Positions 47,701 to 58,163 of a stretch of DNA of 64,000 bases are shown piece after piece. Source of the DNA: Thamnaconus septentrionalis (taxonomy: Eukaryota > Chordata > Actinopteri > Tetraodontiformes > Monacanthidae). Positions within the stretch are counted from its first letter, which is position 1; each line of letters opens with the position of its first letter. Made by a program: the position numbers and the translations under genes. The notes under the pieces were generated by a model. The model had not been told where the DNA came from and did not search any database. It worked only from the letters and a program-made list of their open reading frames with translations. The DNA is taken from positions 6,427,001 through 6,491,000 of the forward strand of contig CM020513.1 of assembly GCA_009823395.1 (NCBI GenBank). The letters are read 5' to 3'.

Positions 47701-50700
47701 AATGGCCCACTGACCAGTTACATGTCATGAGAAAACGGGTGGGCAAGTGGAAGGCCTATGGATTTGATGCATCAGTGTTAAATATTGCCGACCCTTGGGC
47801 AGGTTGAAACTTGTGGTTTCAACAATTAACACATTCAGTGAGATCAGTGAAGGCGTTCGACGGTCCATGTGTGCTGAGAGTGCCTTCACCAAGCACTTGG
47901 CCATTTATCTTAGAAACTGTACCCGAACCTCTTTTGCCTCGTTGTTAAGCCCTTTTGCTAGGATGGCTCTTATATCAACAGTGAGCGCCACATGACAGCT
48001 TAATGGCTTTGTCAGTTAAGTTATTTAAACCCGGTCTGTCCTGTGCACAATTTGGTGATTTACCCTATATTAACCTATTGGACAAACATGAGAACATGAT
48101 GACAGCGGTTCCTGACCCACTAAAGGTCACTCCAGTAAGAGCAGCGTCCTGCTTTTGTTCACACGGTTCTAAGACGGAGTCTGGGATGTTCATGGGTGTA
48201 TCCGATTGCGACAATTACACTATGGCGATGTCGAACCCAGATCGCACTGACATCTATAAATTGCATCCAGTGACCTTTCGGGGGACAAGACGCAGACCCG
48301 AGAGGACGGTGATGGCACTACACAGTCGGCTTATTGGTAATGTGACAATTGGTAATTTTAAGGAGATTTGGTGAATTTGCGGTGATAAGGCCTATCTATT
48401 TTTGCCGATTGGATGGACAGGATGTTGTTATATGGTGACACTGAAACTTCCCTATGAGGTTCTTGTCACCCACAGGGTGATGACACCGGCAAATGACCAC
48501 TCCAACGTCGTCCCTGGACTCAGAGTCAAGAGAGAACTTGCGCAATTTCACGATCTGGAATCTTATCATTGGAGAATAAGTTTGGGAGATAAATGGGGGA
48601 TTGGACTTTTTCCGTGGTATGGAGTGGTATTTTTGGCAGACCATATTGATAATCTTACAAATAGATGTCAAGGAGATGTCAATTTCCCTGACGGACACCC
48701 CCCTAAAGGGATCATTAAAAGTACTACTACTACTACTACTACTACTACTATACTCTGCAGAGCTTCGCCAACGAAACTATAAAAGGTTTTGAGTATTTGT
48801 CAAAAAGCCAAAGGAGTCACTGACTGCCGTTGCTGAAGCATGATATGGCTCTCGACTACATTTTGGCGAGGAAGGAGGCTAATGTGTGGCTTTGAACCTG
48901 GCAGGAGATGCCTGTTACACTTTGATTCCTGACAGCGCCGACAACATGACCAATGTCAATGAAGCACTGCATCGGATAACAGATGCATTTGGACCATCAG
49001 AAGGTGCTGGTAAATCTGCGACTGCTTGGCTGCAGGACAAATTGGGTCCTGTGGGTGCCCTGTTGGTACAAGTTCTCAGGGCAGTTGTCGCGTTGTGTGT
49101 GATGTTTTGTTTCTGTACGCTGTTGCTGACATTTGCGAAGGCGATGATATTGCGTTGGGTTGGCCTTGTCATGCCTGGTGAGCAGACTCAGCTGCCACTG
49201 CTGGTCAGGTCTGCCTCCGAGTACTCTGATGATGAGGAAGATGAAGCAGCCACCAACATGATAGTATCGCTGTAATCATTTATACTTTATTTTCACGTTT
49301 TACACTGTGTGCTGTTTTCTTTTTGCGCTTCGTAGTATTTGTGTTTTCGTTTGAATGGTTTTTGTTGGTTGGAGTGGATGTTTTCCAAGGGCGGAAATGG
49401 AAAGGAAAACGTGAAATACTCGTATTATAATATTCACATGACGATGTTTTACACTTCTCACGATGTTTTGCACTTCAAGTATATTGATTGATTGCACTTA
49501 ATTCACCTTGTCTGATCGCACATGATGTTTTGTTTTTTCGCAAGATACTGGTTGTCGTTTTCTTTGTGTTCCCGGACAGTAGCTGGGGAACCGAGTTGGG
49601 ATGACGACTATGTGCTAACTGGACTCTGATGGGACTCAAAGACATTCAAACTGGATAATAAAGCACTGGAAGACTCTGAAGAAGGACACTCTCATCTGAA
49701 GATCCTGCTTCAGGGGTCTACGAATCTCACATGCTACATAAGCTGTAGTAATATATATTAAGGTGTTTTAATAAAGTGTTATGTTTGTTTTTTATGTTCC
49801 CATCACATAATCATGTTGGACGTTTTTGCTGCAATAAAGTTATGTGTGAGATTCTTTTTACAGGTGAACACTTTGGGATCTCAGGTATTTTCTTTGTTTC
49901 CTACTCTAGGGAAAGGGGCATTAGGCAGGGAGAGGTCCTTGGAAGGGTCCGATGCGAAGAACAGCCTGACCTTGGACACCTTTTTTCATTTTGTTTCTGA
50001 GATTCTCATGTGTTGTCTGCATTAGCATAATTTGTCTTTGATTGGACTGGAGTACCTTAGGTGGTCACCTAGGACAGAGGGACCGTGAGAGAGTTTTCCT
50101 GTCTTGGGTGTTTTGAAGGTTGTCAACTGAAAAGTGGCTGTCCGACAGGTTTTTCGCTCTCACACTCCACAAATTTCTGATTGCTAATGATTGAATATTT
50201 AATCACTATCCTATGTTTTTGTTCATTGATGTGTGTTGTTTTATTACCTCGTTATGTACCGATCGAAGCCTGCTGTTTTGTTTCTTACCTCTTTCATGTT
50301 TACATTCCTTCTCTTTTTGTTTTTGAGACTTTATGAAGTCTCGAAGGGGGGAAATATGTAGTGTCTGAAGCTTTGGTCCTACTCCTACAGGCCTCGAACA
50401 GACCCCTCGTTAGCGCAGAACCTGTATTAGGTTACTTCCCTGGGAAGGTTTCATCTCAACTCCCTAGGAAGACTGTCTAGATAACACACCTTCCAACTCT
50501 GGCCAGTAACTTTCCCATCCCTTCACCTTCTGTTTTACAATTGTCCTCCTTATATGGAAATATGCATGATGATGAGACCTGTGGGGAAAAGGAGGTGATG
50601 TTCTAACTATTCTCTGTGAGATTGTGAGAGCTTCGGGCGCATCTGGACAAACAACCGCCTCAAGCGGACCGGTCGCCTGATTGATGCCTGACTTCTTTGT

Positions 50701-53276
50701 AATAAACCTGTTTTTATACAACCAAGTCGGTGTCCACGAGGATTCCTTCAACATCCACACTTCACTGCTGCAACCTGAAGAATCCACCATAAGGACAAAT
50801 TGACCAAGAAAGTCTGAAGAAAAGTAAAAAGTCCACAAAAAGCCTCAACTCCAACTACAACATTTGTTCTGCCCTCAGAGCTGAAAACAGTCAAGTTGAA
50901 TCACTTCTGAATTTTATCCTGAATTATAAAATGAATTAATCCTTTGGCAAATAATTGTGGCAAAAGTTGTTTTTGGACTATAGTGGGAGTCCAGCAGACA
51001 TTAGCTCCCTCCTAGCACAGAGTAGCGACGTTTCACTATTTGATTGAAACATTGGACCTCATTGTTCTGTACTGGGTGAGAAGTTGCTAATGTTTTTTTC
51101 TTTTGCAGGGATGGGACCTTGGACTCCGACCCAGGTGGTGGTGGATGAAAATGAGCAGGATGTTGATTCAGCTGATGAGTCCATCACGGCCGATCTCATG
51201 ATTTTCCCCGAGGATTCACTGAAGGTGTTGTCCGTCGGGGGCCGACGGATCCGGCGCTTCAAGCAAGAATGGCTTAAAAAGTTCTGGTTCCTCCGCTACT
51301 CGCCAACCCTCAATGAGATGTGGTGCCATGTCTGCCGCCAGTACACCGTGCAGTCGTCCCGCACCTCAGCCTTCATCGTGGGCTCCAAGCAGTTCAAGAT
51401 CCACACCATCAAGCTGCACAGCCAGAGCAACCTGCACAAGAAATGCCTGCAGCTGTACAAACTGCGCATGCATCCGGAGAAGACGGAGGAGATGTGCAAG
51501 AACATGTTGTTGCTCTTCAACACAGCGTACCATCTGGCCCTGGAGGGCAGGCCCTTCTCCGACCTCCGACCTCTGGCAGAGCTCCTGAAGAGGTGTGAGC
51601 TCAAAGTGGTCGATCAGTACATGAACGAAGGTGACTGTCAGATCCTGGTACACCACATTGCCCGGGCTTTGAAGGAAGACCTCTCTGAGAAGATGCGTTT
51701 ATCTCCTTTCTTAAGTGTCATCGTAGACGCCCAAAACGATGACCTTTTCTCCGACATGGTGGCTGTCTACGTCCAGTTCCTCGCTGGTGAGGGATCTCCA
51801 AACACAGAGTTCCTCTCCTTGCAGAGGCTGAGCACTGTTGGCGTGGATGGGTACCTCCAGGCCATGGATCGGGCCTTTGCCATACTTGGCTTCCAGTTCC
51901 ATGACCTGCTGGTGGTGGGCTTTGGGGTAGATGGGACCAACATCCCTTTAGGAATTAGGTCCGACCTCTACGTGGCTGTGCAGAAGACTTTCCCCTGGAT
52001 CCTATGCTTCCCAATCATGATCCATCGGCCTCACCTGGATGTGTTGGACACCATCAGCGGAAAAGACCTTTCCTGCCTGGAGGACCTGGAGAATAATCTG
52101 AAGCAGCTCCTCAGTTTTTACCGATACTACCCTCGCATGATGGCCGAGCTGCGATCCACAGCTCCCACTCTGTCAGAAGAGACAGAGTTCCTTGGGGATA
52201 TCCGGGCCATTCGTTGGATCATCGGAGAACCAAATGTCCTGAACGCACTCATCAAAGACTACCAGGAAGTCGTCACCCACCTTAAGGAGATAAGCAGCCA
52301 AACACAAAGGGCAGATGCAGCTGCCATCGCCCTGACCCTCCTCCAGTTCCTCATGGACTATCAGTCGGTGAAGCTCATCTACTTCCTCCTGGACATCATC
52401 GCCGTCCTGTCTCGGCTGGCCTTTGCCTTCCAGGGGGAGTACATGCTGGTCTCGCAGGTGGAAGCCAAGATCCAAGAGGCCATTGTGGAGATTGGCCAGC
52501 TGGTGAACTGTCCTGGAGAGTATCTGCAAGAGTTTGAGGACAATTTCCGCCAAAGTTTTAACGGTGTTGCTCTGAAGAACCTCCGGGTGGCAGAGTCCAA
52601 GTTCCAGTCCATTCGGGAGAAGATTTGCAACAGGAGCCGAGGAATCCTGTCTCAGAGGCTGGACCAGCAGAGCCGCACGTTTGCCAAAGCCTGCAAGGTC
52701 CTGGACTCGTCCTGCTGGCCTCAAGACCCCGAGGACCTGCAAAGTTATGGGAATGAAGAAATCCAGATGATGTTCCAACACATAGACTCCATTCCCCCAG
52801 GGTGTCAGGAGGTTTCCCACACCAGGACGGACAATGGGGGCGGCGCCATGGTGGAGTGGAAGGAGGTGAAAGAGGATTACCGCAGCATGAACAGCTTTAA
52901 GGGGGCCATCAGCCACATTGGCCGACACCGCCAGCGGTTCCCTCTGCTGAACCGGATGGTGCAGGTGGTCCGGGTGCTGCCCACGTCCACCACTTGCTGT
53001 GATAAAGGCCGGGGCTCTCTGCAGAAGATGTGCAAGAACAGTCGCTCGCGGCTGACCCTGGAGCAGATGAACGACCTGCTGACGGTGGCGGTGAACGGGC
53101 CGCCCATCTCCAACTTTGACGGCAAACGAGCGCTGGACAGCTGGTTCGAGGAGAAATCTGGCAGAAGCAGCAGCTTCTCTCTGTCCACTGAGGTGTTGAG
53201 CAGACCATCGGCCGCCGATCACAAGTCGGTCTTGCACGGCGCTGACGCCAGCACCGAATTCTACCCTGACATGTGA
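41773..53276 (+). CDS. prdm11: PRDM11: PR/SET-domain protein with C-terminal hAT-like domain
   Basis: Coding exons 41773-41800, 42039-42298, 42393-42460, 42819-43006, 43268-43747 and 51109-53276 join with consistent phases to 1063 residues. The first junction gives [18 protein letters not shown], parallel to human PRDM11 (DFWFCESCQEYF). A Cys-rich knuckle and [10 protein letters not shown] lead into the PR domain ([56 protein letters not shown]). Then come [19 protein letters not shown] and [12 protein letters not shown] with a short coiled coil, both PRDM11 hallmarks. The start is the first ATG after an in-frame stop; human PRDM11 has a longer N-terminus, so upstream exons may be missing. 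PR domains are SET-related and PRDM11 acts as a nuclear repressor. The last exon is described separately. A retroelement occupies intron 5. Confidence 0.9.
43905..44358 (+). repeat. 5' LTR
   Basis: Begins TGTAGTGTCTGAACC. It contains a CTTATATGG element near 44118 that may serve as TATA box and AATAAA at 44270-44275. Compared with the 3' LTR it has two extra segments, a CTTGCCTGATAAGG-like block near 43953 and a TCTCTTTG-like octamer near 44104. Confidence 0.93.
44359..45840 (+). other. Retroelement leader region with microsatellites
   Basis: No coding match. It follows the primer-binding position and includes a region rich in GAGAGGTATC and TCAGCTGA words (44690-45010). A compound CA/TG/TA microsatellite (about 45538-45735) probably expanded after insertion. 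A leader of this length before gag is long for a retrovirus. Confidence 0.5.
45840..46836 (+). pseudogene. gag-like remnant of the endogenous retrovirus
   Basis: Frames that switch several times encode a charged N-terminal part, an acidic linker and a capsid-like block. The block carries [12 protein letters not shown] and, in another frame, [19 protein letters not shown], then a helical tail with SKLPEVVDL and LYRKKEQ. The order is that of gamma-type retroviral capsids, so Gag origin is likely. Stops and frameshifts rule out function. The capsid region ends abruptly at about 46836, where pol would be expected but Ig-like sequence begins. Confidence 0.6.
46833..47055 (+). pseudogene. C-terminal half of an immunoglobulin-like (V-set) domain
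   Basis: In one frame the sequence gives [18 protein letters not shown], then [18 protein letters not shown], and after one stop codon TVVTLVVSE. The order RF, LxI, DEGDFTC and a closing beta strand is the D-to-G half of a V-set Ig domain, with its F-strand cysteine. The B-strand half with the partner cysteine and tryptophan is missing, cut at the gag junction. It shares a frame with the mucin-like and envelope segments downstream, so it was probably the N-terminus of a longer envelope-type protein. Host capture is possible but unproven. Confidence 0.5.
47090..49275 (+). pseudogene. env-like remnant with mucin-like segment, broken
   Basis: First comes a Thr/Ser/Pro-rich, mucin-like segment (about 47238-47640). 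Next is a surface-subunit part with paired cysteines and the WTGCCYM motif typical of gamma-type envelopes. A basic cleavage-type site (RVKREL, near 48518) follows, and finally a transmembrane subunit with a hydrophobic anchor (about 49060-49165) and an acidic cytoplasmic tail ending at 49275. It resembles the long-lived envelope genes known in spiny-rayed fishes. Frame changes near 47800 and 48780, an in-frame stop near 48372 and a (TAC)n expansion at 48722-48752 break it. It cannot make a full-length product as it stands. Confidence 0.75.
49276..50340 (+). other. Retroelement interior between env and the 3' LTR
   Basis: No reading frame of note. AT-rich, with AATAAA-like words near 49660 and 49771. 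Nothing identifiable as an accessory gene. Confidence 0.6.
50341..50356 (+). other. Polypurine tract
   Basis: CGAAGGGGGGAAATA immediately precedes the TG of the right LTR, as required for plus-strand priming. Confidence 0.8.
50357..50789 (+). repeat. 3' LTR
   Basis: Begins TGTAGTGTCTGAAGC and ends CACCA. It is shorter than the 5' LTR by two internal deletions and otherwise differs at scattered positions. AATAAA lies near 50701. The target duplication TAAGGA follows. Confidence 0.93.
51109..53276 (+). CDS. prdm11: hAT-transposase-derived terminal exon of prdm11
   Basis: A single exon of 2168 nt with a TTTTTTTCTTTTGCAG acceptor encodes about 722 residues and is open to its end. After an acidic linker ([13 protein letters not shown]) comes a TTF/BED-like zinc finger: [10 protein letters not shown], then [15 protein letters not shown]. 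Next is a transposase-like core with [10 protein letters not shown], followed by [12 protein letters not shown], the places where hAT transposases keep their first acidic residues (D-D). Long helices continue to a basic tail. ZNF862, KIAA1586 and C17orf113 are domesticated relatives. The phase-1 junction with 43747 is exact, so the exon is read as part of prdm11. An independent single-exon gene is less likely, because no ATG lies in the first three codons with its own promoter signals. Confidence 0.8.
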
Positions 53277-54097
53277 ACGCTGGTTTCTCTTAAGGATTCA
53301 GTCCGAAACTGTGGCAAGCTCTCCTGTGATCCGAAACCAGGGGGTCTTTGAGACTGAATGCACAATTATTTATCTGCCAGGATTTGCCAACACAAAATTT
53401 TACATGGAGACGCCATGATTGTAATTCACCAAATATGTTCTGAATGCGTTTAGTGATAGAAATTGTCATGCTACTTACCATTGCGTACTGCAGCACACAA
53501 GATGTCACATTCACTAGATAAACGAGTTACCATGTTGCCATCACAACCAACAAACTTTGGGTTCGTGGAAATACATTTTGCCTCGGCAGAGTCCAGCTTT
53601 GCACTTTGTAAAACTAATTTGTGCTACTGGTAGAGTGGATGTAGGGTGGGCTTGTGGGTAGGGATGAACAAAAAGTAGCAGTTACACCACAAAACATGAG
53701 GGGACAGTGTTGTGCAAAGTCGAGGCCAGACAACAACAACAACAAAAATAACACAGCCACAACCAGACAGACTGTGTTGTGTACTTGCCCTTCCTCTTTG
53801 TGCATTCACCACCACTGAGTGGCGCTGCACCCATTAAGCAGAATGATAAAGCACCCTTTGTGGCCGGGCCGGCTGTTGGCACGGAACAATCGGACAGTGT
53901 CGACCCGCAGGCCTGTGCTATTGAGCCGCAGCACCGGGCTCCACCTCCAGGGTGGTCGCTGTTCCATGCTGTGCCTGACGGATGTATAAAGGCTTTATAT
54001 TTTTAGTCGAAAAGCCCATGATGGCCATTCACCCACTACATAATATAGTGTATAGGGGAGAGACTCCGTTCTTCTCTTGATGACTGTGAGAAATAAA
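53277..54097 (+). other. prdm11: Probable 3' UTR of prdm11
   Basis: Sequence after the stop lacks coding signal. The first good polyadenylation signal is AATAAA at 54092-54097. The true end could be later, for example after the TA array near 55205. Confidence 0.35.
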
Positions 54098-55144
54098 ATG
54101 GTGCTAGCCTGTGATGCTATGCTATGAACTGCTCATTGGGACGATGGAACCATGAAAGTTTCTTAAATCTGGACTGTGCTATCGGAGTTGGTCCCTCTTC
54201 TCAATAGGCATTGCTGGTACCTCTTGTGATTATAGTCCTACTCCAGGCCAGCTGGGGGCGCTGTGTCACTGGCAGGACTGCCATTCCTGCTTGCTCTCAT
54301 TTTACGATAGAAAGACTAGATAATGTTGTTTTACTAATGAAATAGTTATTTTGTCAGTATTATTTCTATTATAAATGTATTTTTTCATAAGAGCTGCTGG
54401 GCTGCCCGGTCAAAAAGAGTATAATGCAAATTAAAGTCGCAAAAGTGAAATCAAGCTGAATATTGACAAAATAGATAATGGTGTAGTGTTATTACCACAG
54501 GAATTTAAAAAGAATCTGTTGGTTTTCGGTTTACTGCATACTGAAGAGACATTGTAGCCGTTTTAACTGTTGTGTTTATGCTATGCTAAGCTAAGCTAAG
54601 TTAGCTGCCATCTTGTATTATCCTCAGGCAGAAAGAAAGTGAATGAATGCTGCATCACTGGCTTTGAAATGACAGCACTTAAAAAAATGAAATCTGCCCA
54701 TCCTCTGTTTTTTATTGACTGCCTGTTAACACCTGTGCTGTTTGCCTGCGAGTACTGCATCCTGAGACTGATCCGACCTCCAGGCACACTACTCATGGAA
54801 ACTTGGAAGCAAGTTTGTCACTTCACTTTGATGACATTCTTTATATTTTGTGCTTCATTCGTCTCTGGTTGCAACTCAGCGTCACTCACTGATTGTCTGA
54901 ATGTATTAACTGACGTCAGGCGACTCTGCTGCTGCTGCTGAGCTGTAAGATTTTTCAACTGTTTGAGATGGACTCCTTTTGGATTTTTTATGTTAAACCA
55001 AAACACAATCTGTGTTGTTGTGATGGCTTGCTTGTTTACGTTTAAGGTGGTACAAAATAATATACATATGTGTATATATATATACTGTGTGTGTATATAT
55101 ATATATATAATGTGTATACACACACACATATATATATATTTATG

Positions 55145-55194
<50 letters not shown>

Positions 55195-57950
55195 CACGCT
55201 ATAAATAAAATTTATATTCTGTCTGCAGTTTTTATTGGTCTTTTTGTTTTTTGTATTTTTCTTTTGATTCGCTACTTATTTTAGATAATAGAGGAATGGA
55301 AAATAATACAATTTCATTCATCTTTAATGTAAACGCTGCAGAAATAATCATTCTTAAATTACTTTCAGGGCCCAAACTAACTGAAAACCCTAAGGAAGTT
55401 TGCTAAAGTATTGTTATTTGTTCATGAGTGTGTTAATCTGCTGACTGTTCAAACAGCTTCCAGTCTCCAGGAAGAGGAGGAGGAGGAGGAGGAATAGAAG
55501 AGGTTCGTCTCCAGGATCCAAAACATTTTCATCTCCCGTTGAGTTTGTCGTCCGCTTCGAGTCGAGTGTAACAGTGAGGCAGGAACTGAGTTCAACTTGG
55601 AGACGCGTTGAATATGAAAGTCTCAGCAGAGAGCCAGTGGCCACCAGCAGGCCTCTGTGAAATGATCTTTGTCCACATGGTTCTGCTGGTTAGCAGCAGC
55701 TGCACACACACACACACACACACACTCTAGTGTTTAGGCATTTTATCAGTCCAAGACTCAAAACACCAGAGCAGCATTTGTTACGAGATGTTCCTATGAT
55801 TCTCGGTTCAGCTTCAAACTCCAGTTGCAATGTTTTGTGGACACAAGATGATGAGCTGAGGAACGTGTGTTACTGTATGCCTGTGTCCCATCACCTCACT
55901 CATAGTGGGACTCTGCAAACTACAAACACACTCACAGTCAATCTGCCTCAGCCTGCAGCTGCTATGACTGTCTGGACAAAGTATTTAGCCAGTTGTTTAC
56001 TGCATTTCAGCTCCCTGCTTAAAAACGGACGCTCTGTTGGGAGCGTCCACATTTGGAAATTGTGAACCAGTGTGTGGGCTGAGGACTCGGGACAGTCGCT
56101 GCTCTGTGTGCAGCAGCTGTCACATCCAGGGACTGAGGCTGAGAGAGACAGAGGCGGAATACACAACTCATTGTACAAGTCAACTGTAGTACAACTTTAG
56201 TTGTAAAACAACCACGTTTGGAGTAAAGTAGCAGTAAAACAGCAAGATATAAAAACAGACAAAGTCTGGGTTGAAAACTGATTAATCCAAGTCAGGAGTA
56301 AGTAGCAAAGTAATCCTCCACGCAAAGCTAACCGTAGTGTAACCTGTAGTGTTAATATAGACACGTAACTTTTTTTGTACTTTAACAAGCTTCAAAAAAG
56401 TCCTATTAAAATAAAACCGTACACTGGTCATAAAAACAGAATTAGTTGTAACATTTTATGTCATTTGTCTTCGGCATTATTTAAAGTTGCTATTCTCATT
56501 ATTAGCATGGACATGGATAAAACTGGCGAACTCCCTCGTCAAGGGAACTCAGATCCAGACTCACCACTACGAGGAGCAGCGCTGAGACCAGAGAGAGCTG
56601 CAGAGTTGGTAACAGCTGTGGTGCTGAGTGGGTGAGCGACAGCAACAATGACAACAACAACAACAACAACAAATGCCAAATCAGCGTCAGCATTGAGGTC
56701 GGAGGGCAGACTGGGCCGGCTTAGCGAGAGGAAGCACTACAGTGCACATCAGAAAACTCCTTGAATTCAGTCCAATGGTGGGAGAAAATATGGCACAGCG
56801 CCGAAATGATATGTAATTTCAAATATAACACAGTCTCGGCAAAGTCGGACCAAACTGAGTGTCTCGCATGCAGAGTGGGCGGCCATAGCGTCTCCTGTGT
56901 CATGATGTGGTCATGTGAAGGAAAAACAGGTTTTTAAAAACTAAATGTCTGTCTTCAAGGAACTTGTCCCAACACACCACTGAAGTCATAATGAGGGATG
57001 ACGGAGGGAATTTTATTTTTTATTTATTTTAACATTTTAAGTCAAACAATTCCTTCACAACTGTCGGCCAAAGAACGCTGTCCATAATTACAGGTACTAC
57101 CCGAAAAATTAGAATATCAAGTAAAAGTTGTTTTATTTTTGGCAATTTAACATAAAAGATGAAACCAACAAATTTTATTGAGCCATTATATGCAAATTGA
57201 CATCTCTCAAGCAGTCCCTTGTTGTAACTTTGCTGATTCAGATTTTCATAAAGATTTGACTTTATGTAACATTCTATCTTTCTGAATTTTTGAATTTGAG
57301 TTTTTTTTAAGCTGCAAGACCTGATCAGCAAAATCCAAAGAAATAAAAACTTGAAATATATTGATTTGCATATTATTCGTTTATATAATATGTCACATTC
57401 ACCTTTTAAGTTGAATTGCAGAAATACTACAACCTTTTCAGGATATTCTAATTTTTTGGGTAGTACTGTATATTTAGACAAGAATTTTAAATAGAAAAAG
57501 GAAATGACATTGGGACATTTGTGTCATAATGACCAGGCAGGAAATAAAAAAAAAAAAACTAAACAAAAAAAACAACAACATGAAATTAGTTGGAACTTCA
57601 GGCACTCGTGTCTTGGAAACAGGAAGCTGAGGCCGTAATAAAAAGAATGTGGGTCTGCTTGGTGGATCAGAGCAAAGAACAGAAATTCAAGAGTAAAGAA
57701 GGGCGTAGCATTCAAAGATCCACATTAGAACTCCAATCTCCAAATGTGGAATCTATTTTTGCCGGTGACTGAATCACTAGTGCCTCTGTAAATCTGATTT
57801 AATTGATGCTGGTGTTTCACACAGATCTGAAAGGTTAATGAGCCACTAGAATTGTCCAGCGAGGAGAAACACCTGCTGCTGCTGCTCTTTGAAGTTAGTC
57901 TGAGTCAACCTCTTGGCCCTGCATTGTCGCCGTAGTTAGCTGGCAGGCAA
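54098..57950. other. Intergenic DNA between prdm11 and cd59
   Basis: No gene is visible. It contains a (TA)n/(CA)n array at 55075-55192, (GGA)n near 55477-55495, (CA)n near 55706-55726, (CAA)n near 56653-56672 and the MITE at 57091. Confidence 0.6.
57091..57468. mobile_element. Tc1/mariner-type MITE
   Basis: The ends are inverted copies: CAGGTACTACCCGAAAAATT on the left and AATTTTTTGGGTAGTACTG on the right, continuing inwards through AGAATATC and GATATTCT. TA lies on both sides (57089-57090 and 57469-57470), the target duplication of Tc1/mariner elements. The 378-bp body has no transposase. Confidence 0.88.
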
Positions 57951-57969
57951 CGAAGGCAACGTTCACGAC

Positions 57970-58163
57970 GCCAATGATAGCGGCCAATCTTTCTGCGCAG
58001 GCGCATTTCGCCTCCGACGGGCTCGCTTGGAACTAGGGCGTCAAAACAGAGAGGAAGGGGAGGACGAGACACAGCGAGTCATTGTAGCCGACTAACTGTT
58101 TCCTCAGTCAGCTGCAGGCGGTCGCCAGAGCTCCGCTGCATCCAACGCGTCTCCTCGGCGAAC
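57970..58163 (+). promoter_or_regulatory. cd59: cd59 promoter and 5' UTR with NRF1-type site
   Basis: GC-rich sequence upstream of the cd59 ATG holds two CCAAT-type words (near 57970 and 57983) and TGCGCAGGCGCA at 57993-58004, a full match to the palindromic NRF1 motif. No TATA box. Transcription probably starts near 58020-58080. Confidence 0.55.

Larger units (their letters stand above)
43905..50789 (+). mobile_element. Endogenous retrovirus (LTR element), pol-less, sense orientation in prdm11 intron 5
   Basis: Two long direct repeats (454 and 433 bp) bound a 6.0-kb interior. Each begins TGTAGTG and ends CACCA. The hexamer TAAGGA lies just before the left LTR (43899-43904) and just after the right LTR (50790-50795), a target-site duplication. 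A TGG-type primer-binding position follows the left LTR (TTTTGGCGTCACGAC, from 44363) and a purine tract precedes the right LTR. The interior holds gag-like and env-like remnants. No reverse transcriptase, integrase or protease motif is visible between them. All frames are broken, so the copy is defective. LTR differences (about 17 substitutions plus two larger indels by eye) point to an old but not ancient insertion. Confidence 0.93.

Noticed and set aside
48722..48752. Short direct-repeat array that might suggest a CRISPR-like structure
   Set aside because: It is a simple (TAC)n microsatellite without spacers, inside a decayed retroelement of a vertebrate genome.
52173..53237. 354-codon minus-strand open frame
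   Set aside because: It is a shadow of the hAT-like prdm11 exon. The plus frame has recognisable domains and an exact splice junction.
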